A stretch of 9,563 nt of DNA from Eggerthellaceae bacterium (GTDB lineage Bacteria; Actinomycetota; Coriobacteriia; Coriobacteriales; Eggerthellaceae): NCBI GenBank assembly GCA_900754955.1, contig CAAEEV010000152.1, positions 1 through 9,563 on the forward strand, in the 5' to 3' direction. The notes beneath the pieces were generated by a model. That model saw only the letters and a program-made list of their open reading frames with translations, did no database searches and had not been told where the DNA came from. Every line of letters starts with the position of its first letter. The first letter of the stretch is position 1. Shown one piece after another: positions 1 through 4,224 of this stretch. The position numbers and the translations under genes are program-made.

Positions 1-7
1 AAAGCAG

Positions 8-41
8 GCAAGTTGGGTAGGAGGGGAACCAATCAACTTGC
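8..41. repeat. Inverted repeat (8-bp arms, 18-nt loop) at left edge
   Basis: GCAAGTTG at 8-15 is the exact reverse complement of CAACTTGC at 34-41. The loop is 18 nt and includes an AGGAGG-like purine run (19-24) with no usable reading frame after it. There is no T-tract on the + side. On the - strand the stem is followed by CTGCTTT, so a terminator or leader of a leftward transcript is possible but cannot be judged at a window edge. Confidence 0.35.
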
Positions 42-77
42 TGACGCTAGTATAGAAGACGCCCTTGAATAACCTAT

Positions 78-95
78 GTTCACCAGGTGGTGAAC
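78..95. promoter_or_regulatory. 18-bp dyad, possible operator
   Basis: GTTCACCA (78-85) and TGGTGAAC (88-95) are perfect inverted repeats separated by GG. This is the usual geometry of a binding site for a dimeric regulator. The 2-nt spacer is too short for an RNA hairpin at full arm length. I do not recognise the regulator. The dyad lies upstream of parS and may serve a leftward gene beyond the window: a TATACT hexamer on the - strand lies at 54-49, but no good -35 box accompanies it. Confidence 0.35.
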
Positions 96-176
96 TTGTG
101 AATTGCCCCAGTTCAGCTATGTGGAAATCGTGGAGCAGGAAGCCGCATGTCGCATTTTGCTACCGAAACCGTATCA

Positions 177-198
177 AAATGTTTCACGTGAAACATTT
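177..198. promoter_or_regulatory. parS: parS centromere site for ParB (Spo0J)
   Basis: Bases 180-195 read TGTTTCACGTGAAACA, the 16-bp consensus parS palindrome with no mismatch. Flanking A and T bases extend the perfect palindrome to 22 bp (177-198). In the ParABS family, ParB dimers load on parS, hydrolyse CTP, slide onto flanking DNA as clamps, and recruit SMC/condensin and the ParA ATPase to segregate new origins. The site is intergenic, about 115 bp before rarA, so it is free of coding constraint. parS sites usually cluster around oriC, which suggests this locus is origin-proximal, but I see no dnaA, parA or parB here. Confidence 0.93.
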
Positions 199-225
199 GT
201 TCGCTCGCGTTCGCGATGGTACCAT
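197..225 (+). promoter_or_regulatory. Weak promoter candidate for rarA
   Basis: TTGTTC (197-202) and TACCAT (220-225) are separated by 17 nt, matching sigma-70-type hexamers at 3/6 and 4/6 positions. The -35 box would overlap the right end of the parS palindrome, so ParB binding could affect rarA transcription. This is a weak match in a region with no better candidate. Confidence 0.22.
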
Positions 226-310
226 AGGCGCACTGGACGCGGAGAAAACTGCCGAAAGGCGCTTGCTGCGCTGACGCCGTACGGGTTGAGAAGGTTGGAA
301 CGGAACGCAC

Positions 311-1681
311 ATGGACACGTTGTTCACCGAATGGGAAAACACCGAGCGCAACAAGGTGGCGCCGCTTGCCGTGCGCATGCGGCCGCGCACGCTCGACGAG
401 CTCGTGGGGCAGCAGGAGGCGGTCGGCGCGGGAAGCTGGCTGCGCGCCGCCATCGAGCACGACCAGCTCAGCTCTGTCATCTTGTTCGGGCCCGCCGGCA
501 CGGGTAAAACCTCCATCGCCCACGTGATCGCCGAAACCACCAAGGCCACGTTCGTGGAGGTGTCGGCCATCGGCGGCACGGTGTCCGACCTGCGCCGCGA
601 GATCGACGCGGCGGAGAAACGCCTCGTCATGAGCGGTCTGCGCACGATCCTGTTCGTCGACGAGATCCACCGTTTCAACCGCAGCCAGCAGGACGCGCTG
701 CTGCACGCCGTGGAGGATCGTCTCGTCGTGCTCGTGGGAGCCACGACGGAGAACCCGTTTTTCGAGGTGAACTCCGCGCTCATCTCGCGTTCGCGCGTGG
801 TCGAGCTGCATGCGCTCTCCGACGACGACATCGCCGAGCTCGTGCGTCGCGCCCTTGAGGACGAGCGCGGACTCGACGGCGCCTACACCCTCACCGACGA
901 GGCGCTCGCGGCTATCGTGCTGCTCGCGGGCGGCGACGGGCGCGCGTCGCTCACCACGCTCGAGCTGGCAGCGGGCATGGCGGGCCCCGGCTCGCGCACG
1001 GCGCCCGCAGCCATCACGGAGGAGATGGTGCGCGCCGCCACGCCGCACCGCAGCCTGCCCTACGACAAGAACAAGGACATGCACTACGACGTCATCTCGG
1101 CGTTCATCAAGTCGATGCGCGGCAGCGACCCCGATGCGGCGCTCTACTGGCTCGCGCGCATGATCGACGGGGGCGAGGATCCCAAGTTCATCGCGCGCCG
1201 TATGTTCATCGCCGCGTCGGAGGACATCGGCAACGCCGATCCGATGGCGCTTCTCGTGGCCGAGGCGGCATTCCGCTCGGCGGAGGTCATCGGGTATCCC
1301 GAATGCCGCATCAACCTCGCCCAAGCGGCCATCTACCTGGCGCTCGCGCCGAAGAGCAATGCGGCGGAGGCGGGTATCGACGCCGCGCTCGCCGAGGTGC
1401 GGCGCGGTCGCGCCCGCGCGGTGCCCGATCACCTGCGTGACCGCCATCGCCCCGGCTCCGAGAACTACGGCGCTTACCGCTATCCGCATGACTATCCCGG
1501 CGGATGGGTGGATCAGCGTTATCTTCCCGACGGGCTCGAGCGCGGCTGCTTCTACCGTTCGAGCGGGCGTGGCTGGGAGGCGTATCGCGCCGATGCCGCC
1601 GCCCGCGATCATGTGGAGGCGCGCGAAGCGTCCCGTACCGAGGACACTGCGGCGGCTGCAGGCGAAGCGGACGCGTCGTAG
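311..1681 (+). CDS. rarA: Replication-associated recombination protein A (RarA/MgsA), AAA+ ATPase
   Basis: The product has 456 aa, against about 447 in E. coli. RarA is a cytoplasmic AAA+ ATPase related to clamp-loader subunits and RuvB. It acts as a tetramer at stalled replication forks and single-strand/duplex junctions. Visible motifs are a conserved PLAVRMRPRTLDELVGQ N-terminus (18-34), Walker A GPAGTGKT (60-67), Walker B ILFVDE (113-118) followed by IHRFN, and sensor 1 GATTENP (143-149) with the SRSR arginine segment (159-162). The C-terminal tetramerisation domain starts near HYDVISAFIKSMRGSDPDAA (from 258) and ends with the family signature YRYPHDYPGGWVDQRYLPD (about 388-406). The last 25 or so residues are an Ala/Glu-rich tail. 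ATG 311 is the first start after an in-frame stop at 287. Its Shine-Dalgarno is weak (GGAA, 302-305). The gene stands apart from the next one (75 nt). Confidence 0.96.
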   Translation: MDTLFTEWENTERNKVAPLAVRMRPRTLDELVGQQEAVGAGSWLRAAIEHDQLSSVILFGPAGTGKTSIAHVIAETTKATFVEVSAIGGTVSDLRREIDAAEKRLVMSGLRTILFVDEIHRFNRSQQDALLHAVEDRLVVLVGATTENPFFEVNSALISRSRVVELHALSDDDIAELVRRALEDERGLDGAYTLTDEALAAIVLLAGGDGRASLTTLELAAGMAGPGSRTAPAAITEEMVRAATPHRSLPYDKNKDMHYDVISAFIKSMRGSDPDAALYWLARMIDGGEDPKFIARRMFIAASEDIGNADPMALLVAEAAFRSAEVIGYPECRINLAQAAIYLALAPKSNAAEAGIDAALAEVRRGRARAVPDHLRDRHRPGSENYGAYRYPHDYPGGWVDQRYLPDGLERGCFYRSSGRGWEAYRADAAARDHVEAREASRTEDTAAAAGEADAS

Positions 1682-1714
1682 CGGCGCGCGTGCTGCGTTT
1701 CGGCGGGTCGGTCG

Positions 1715-1723
1715 TGCTATAGT
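1715..1723 (+). promoter_or_regulatory. Extended -10 promoter for the DUF948 gene
   Basis: TGC followed by TATAGT (1718-1723) forms an extended -10 element in the gap after rarA, 34 nt before the GTG start. No good -35 hexamer lies 16-18 nt upstream, which is tolerated in extended -10 promoters. The predicted transcript begins near 1730 and would carry the DUF948 and AI-2E genes. Confidence 0.5.
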
Positions 1724-1743
1724 GAAGCGCAAGAAAACCGACC

Positions 1744-1750
1744 AAGGAGG
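1744..1750 (+). promoter_or_regulatory. Strong Shine-Dalgarno fixing a GTG start
   Basis: AAGGAGG is a full match to the anti-Shine-Dalgarno and lies 6 nt before GTG 1757. This decides the non-ATG start of the DUF948 gene. It is the best ribosome binding site in the window. Confidence 0.85.
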
Positions 1751-1756
1751 CAAGTC

Positions 1757-2392
1757 GTGGAACTCGGAGAAGTGCTCGATATCGCTCTGCCTGTTGTATA
1801 CGTGATCGTCGGTGTGGCGCTCGTGTGGTTCGTGGTCGAGCTCGCGCTCACGTTCCGCAAGACGCGCAAGACGGTGACCGAGGTGCAGGAGCAGCTCGCG
1901 CCGACGCTCGACCACGTCGAGAAGATCACCGCTCAGCTCGAACCCGTCTCGGCGAAGGTCGATCCGCTCGTGGATCGCGTGTCGCTCACCGTCGACGCGG
2001 CCAACCTCGAAATCATGCGCGTCGACCAGATTCTCGAGGACGTCACCCAGATCACCGATTCGGTGACCAAGACCATGGACGCCGTCGATTCCGTGACAAG
2101 CGCTCCGCTCGATCTCGTGACGTCGGTGACCGACAAGGTACGTGCGAAGTTCAAGCCGCGCGGCGCGAGCGACGAATCCATGAAGCTCGGCGGTGCGGAA
2201 GAGCCCGACGACGAGGGCCGCGGCAAGGTCGTGCGCGACTTCGTCGACGCGACTGCCGACGCGGCGAGCGCGGTGGCGGGCGAGCGCAAGCGCAAGCGCG
2301 CCGAGCGCAAGGCGGACGCGGCGAAGGCGACGCAGCCGGGCTACGCGACCGTCGACCAGGCCGAGGCCGACTCCTTCAGCGACCATGCCTGA
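1757..2392 (+). CDS. DUF948 (YtxG-like) membrane-anchored coiled-coil protein
   Basis: The product has 211 aa. One N-terminal membrane segment (about 9-31) is followed by a basic stop-transfer stretch (FRKTRKT). Residues 35-130 are a long heptad-like helix with repeated E-x-L/V-x-P-V and V-D motifs, typical of DUF948 proteins such as Bacillus YtxG. Residues 140-211 are a charged tail, acidic first (EEPDDEGR) and then strongly basic (ERKRKRAERK). The N-terminus is short, so topology is uncertain; positive residues after the segment favour a cytoplasmic C-terminus. Function is unknown, although an envelope or stress role is often suggested. The GTG start is fixed by a perfect Shine-Dalgarno. 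The stop overlaps the next gene by 8 bp. A DUF948 gene upstream of alaS is also seen in Streptomyces, as I recall. The family call is from motif recognition. Confidence 0.82.
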   Translation: MELGEVLDIALPVVYVIVGVALVWFVVELALTFRKTRKTVTEVQEQLAPTLDHVEKITAQLEPVSAKVDPLVDRVSLTVDAANLEIMRVDQILEDVTQITDSVTKTMDAVDSVTSAPLDLVTSVTDKVRAKFKPRGASDESMKLGGAEEPDDEGRGKVVRDFVDATADAASAVAGERKRKRAERKADAAKATQPGYATVDQAEADSFSDHA

Positions 2393-3902
2393 TCTCTCCC
2401 GCGTTCCCCGCGTGTTCTCCGGCGCGGATGGCGCCGACAACAGCACAGACGACAAACACGATGCGCACAGTGCAGACGTCGCTGGTACGCCTGCGCATGC
2501 CGCCCATGCCGCGCACGCTTCGCACGGCGATGATGGCGTGCAGCCTGATCCGCCGGCGTCCGCGCGCGCGAAGGACGCCGCCGCGAAGGACCCCGATCTG
2601 AAGCGCGGCACCGCGCGGGCGCGTCTGTGGTTCTACCGTCTCTGGACGCTTGTGGCCGCCATTCTCGTGACGGGCGTGGTGGTGTATCTGCTCGGCGTGC
2701 TCTCCGTTCCCGTCTCCATCCTCATCTGGACGGTCATCTTCGTGTTCTGCCTGCGCGGGGTGGTGAACGGGCTTGAGAAGCGCGGCGTCAACCGCACGCT
2801 CGGCACGGCCATCGCCTACGTGCTCATGTTCCTCGTGCTCGGACTCGTCGGCTTGCTGCTCTTCTCGCCGATGTTCGGCCTCAACAGCCAGCTCGCGAGC
2901 CTCACGCAGAGCATTCCCCACTACGTCGACGAGGTGGCGCGTTGGGTTGCCTCCATGTACGACAAGTACGCGACGTTCTTCGAAGATCAGACGGTGCGCA
3001 ACATCATCAACGACGCGCAGAGCTCCATCGCGGCGTGGGCCTCGTCGTTCGCCCAGGGCAGCGCGAGCGGCCTCATGATCGCGGGCACGGCGATCGCCAA
3101 CGGCGTGATGGCCATCGGCTTCGCGCTCGTCATCGCGTTCTGGATCCTCATGGAGCTGCCGCGTCTCGGTCGCGAGACCACGCGCCTCATCGGCCCCAAG
3201 CACGCCGACGACGCCGCCTTCCTCCACTACACGTTCACGCGCATCATGGGCGGCTACATCAAAGGCACGCTCGCGCAGTGCGCCATCATCGGCGTGGCGT
3301 GCGCGGTGCTCTTCACGGCGCTCGGCATCCCGAACGCGGCTGCGCTCGGCGGCATCACCGGCGTGCTCAACATCATCCCCATCGTCGGCCCCTGGCTCGG
3401 CGGTGCCGTGGCGGCCGTCATGGCGGCGTTCGTGAGCCCGCTTACCGCGTTCATCGCCATCGCGGGTACGATCATCATCCAGCAGTTCGTGTACACGTTC
3501 ATCTCGCCGCGCATCATGTCGAACTCGGTGGACGTTCATCCGGCGCTCACGCTGCTCGCCCTCATGTGCGGATCGGCGCTCGGCGGCGCCATGAGCGGCC
3601 TGGCCGGCTCGCTCGTGGGCATGCTCGCCTCGATTCCCGCCGTGGCGGCAGCGAAGGCGTGCTTCGTGTACTACTTCGAGAAGAAGACGGGTCGCCAGCT
3701 CGTGTCCGAGGACGGCGTGTTCTTCAAGGGAACGCCCGCCGAGGGCGATAAGCCCGACCCGATGGCTGACGCGACGAGCCCCCATCCCGGGGCGACCGGC
3801 TCGCTGCTGCCGGTCGAGCTCGACGAGGACGGCCAGCCGACGGGCCGCTTTGCGCGCCTCGTGCTCAAAGGCCGCGGCAAGGACACACGCGACCGCGACT
3901 GA
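2385..3902 (+). CDS. AI-2E family transporter (TqsA/YdiK-like permease) with His-rich N-terminus
   Basis: The product has 505 aa. It is a polytopic membrane protein. Hydrophobic segments cover about 86-106, 107-127, 140-162, two near 230-258, and several from about 290 to 430. Between the third and fourth lies an amphipathic region (about 163-228) typical of the family. Diagnostic motifs are GVLNIIPIVGP (326-336) and SPRIMSNSVDVHP (374-386), followed by a Gly-rich segment. Members have been linked to autoinducer-2 export (TqsA) or Na+/H+ antiport, so the substrate cannot be set from sequence. The N-terminal 80 residues are extra and hydrophilic, with His at 25, 28, 38, 41, 44 and 47. The C-terminal 70 or so are also hydrophilic. 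ATG 2385 lies inside the end of the DUF948 gene with no clear Shine-Dalgarno, which implies translational coupling. GTG 2412 is an alternative start. Confidence 0.88.
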   Translation: MPDLSRVPRVFSGADGADNSTDDKHDAHSADVAGTPAHAAHAAHASHGDDGVQPDPPASARAKDAAAKDPDLKRGTARARLWFYRLWTLVAAILVTGVVVYLLGVLSVPVSILIWTVIFVFCLRGVVNGLEKRGVNRTLGTAIAYVLMFLVLGLVGLLLFSPMFGLNSQLASLTQSIPHYVDEVARWVASMYDKYATFFEDQTVRNIINDAQSSIAAWASSFAQGSASGLMIAGTAIANGVMAIGFALVIAFWILMELPRLGRETTRLIGPKHADDAAFLHYTFTRIMGGYIKGTLAQCAIIGVACAVLFTALGIPNAAALGGITGVLNIIPIVGPWLGGAVAAVMAAFVSPLTAFIAIAGTIIIQQFVYTFISPRIMSNSVDVHPALTLLALMCGSALGGAMSGLAGSLVGMLASIPAVAAAKACFVYYFEKKTGRQLVSEDGVFFKGTPAEGDKPDPMADATSPHPGATGSLLPVELDEDGQPTGRFARLVLKGRGKDTRDRD

Positions 3903-3931
3903 CGTGCGAACGCCTGCGCGTGCGGCACGTC
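3901..3931 (+). other. Stem-loop overlapping the AI-2E stop codon
   Basis: GACGTGC (3901-3907) pairs exactly with GCACGTC (3925-3931) across a 17-nt loop. The first arm includes the last two bases of the TGA stop. There is no T-run after it, so it is at best a weak terminator or a 3' end-stabilising structure. Confidence 0.3.
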
Positions 3932-4043
3932 CGCGCCGCCCGTGCCGCCTGCTCGTCGCGCGTTTGCTTTCGCACTGCACCGTGCAGGTTGCGCCTGTCG
4001 TTCGCCGCATCCGCTTCGCGCCGCGCACCCGCGCTGCTCGGTC

Positions 4044-4080
4044 CGCCGTGCGAACGGGGCGTTCGCCTGCGCAAACGGCG
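4044..4080 (+). terminator. Compound hairpin, possible U-less terminator
   Basis: An inner stem GCGAACG (4050-4056) / CGTTCGC (4060-4066) closes a GGG loop. It is stacked on an outer stem CGCCGT (4044-4049) / ACGGCG (4075-4080) with 8 unpaired bases on the 3' side. All 13 base pairs are Watson-Crick. It lies 20 bp before the alaS -35 box and could insulate alaS from the upstream operon. There is no T-tract, so termination is inferred from position only. Confidence 0.35.
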
Positions 4081-4099
4081 TGATCGTCATGTGCCTTTC

Positions 4100-4128
4100 A
4101 CGACAACCGCAGGGAAACATACTATAAT
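4100..4128 (+). promoter_or_regulatory. alaS promoter with consensus -10
   Basis: TATAAT (4123-4128) is a perfect -10 box. At 17-nt spacing, ACGACA (4100-4105) matches TTGACA at 4/6. It is the strongest sigma-70-type promoter in the window, in an otherwise GC-rich gap. Transcription should start near 4135, leaving a leader of about 90 nt before alaS. Confidence 0.75.
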
Positions 4129-4138
4129 GGGTCGCCGA

Positions 4139-4156
4139 GTCGGGGTGCGCCCCGGC
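4139..4156 (+). promoter_or_regulatory. Leader hairpin 1 of alaS (UNCG-type loop)
   Basis: GTCGGGG (4139-4145) pairs with CCCCGGC (4150-4156) with one G-U pair, closed by TGCG, which fits the very stable UNCG tetraloop class. The dyad begins at about the predicted transcription start. An overlapping alternative dyad, TGCGCC-cc-GGCGCA (4146-4159), is also present, so two mutually exclusive folds are possible. Confidence 0.45.
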
Positions 4157-4171
4157 GCAGCTTGGATTTTC

Positions 4172-4199
4172 GAGCCGGCCGGCACGGGGCCGGCTCTTC
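4172..4199 (+). promoter_or_regulatory. Leader hairpin 2 of alaS, attenuator-like
   Basis: GAGCCGGCC (4172-4180) and GGCCGGCTC (4188-4196) form a perfect 9-bp GC-rich stem with a 7-nt loop. It is followed by TTCC and ends 28 nt before the alaS ATG. Its arms begin with GAGCC and end with GGCTCTT, the same edges as the terminator-like hairpin after alaS. In a leader it could act as an attenuator or a translation-control element. The U-tract is poor. Confidence 0.45.
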
Positions 4200-4224
4200 C
4201 CTCTCCGACCACGAAAGAGCCAAC

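Larger units (their letters stand above)
1..310. other. Non-coding region upstream of rarA
   Basis: No convincing gene lies here. Short open frames are present but lack a ribosome binding site and family resemblance. The stretch is visibly richer in A+T than the coding DNA to its right. It carries an inverted repeat at the left edge, an 18-bp dyad, a consensus parS site and a weak promoter candidate, each listed separately. The frame of rarA is closed by a TGA at 287-289, so rarA cannot extend into it. What lies left of base 1 is unknown. Confidence 0.7.
3903..4224. other. Non-coding region between the AI-2E gene and alaS
   Basis: No gene is supported in these 322 bases. Contents in order: a stem around the AI-2E stop codon (3901-3931), a short dyad CTGCAC-c-GTGCAG (3975-3987), a compound hairpin (4044-4080), the alaS promoter (4100-4128), and two leader hairpins (4139-4156, 4172-4196). 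I see no T-box (no AGGGTGGNACCGCG element) and no tRNA. Confidence 0.75.

Noticed and set aside
1..60. Tail of a structured RNA gene (SRP RNA, RNase P or tRNA) at the left edge
   Set aside because: Apart from one hairpin, no conserved core such as the SRP GGAAG/AGCA loop or a tRNA T-arm GGTTCGAATCC can be found.
65..274. Short + strand open frame upstream of rarA
   Set aside because: It has no ribosome binding site and no family resemblance, and it contains the parS palindrome, which is an independent constraint on that sequence.
113..2611. An 832-codon - strand open frame across rarA and the DUF948 gene, and similar ones at 2376-4028 and 7148-8611
   Set aside because: Same GC-driven antisense shadow effect. 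Each lies opposite a well-supported gene and shows no recognisable domain. The first even runs through the parS palindrome.
4093..4108. TTTCACG near the alaS promoter as a second parS
   Set aside because: Only one half-site matches; the other half does not match the consensus well.
4162..4224. N-terminal extension of alaS from TTG 4162
   Set aside because: It would translate through the leader hairpin, lacks a Shine-Dalgarno, and adds 21 residues not seen in AlaRS.
4135..4224. T-box riboswitch upstream of alaS
   Set aside because: The leader is only about 90 nt and lacks the AGGGTGGNACCGCG element and the long specifier stem.
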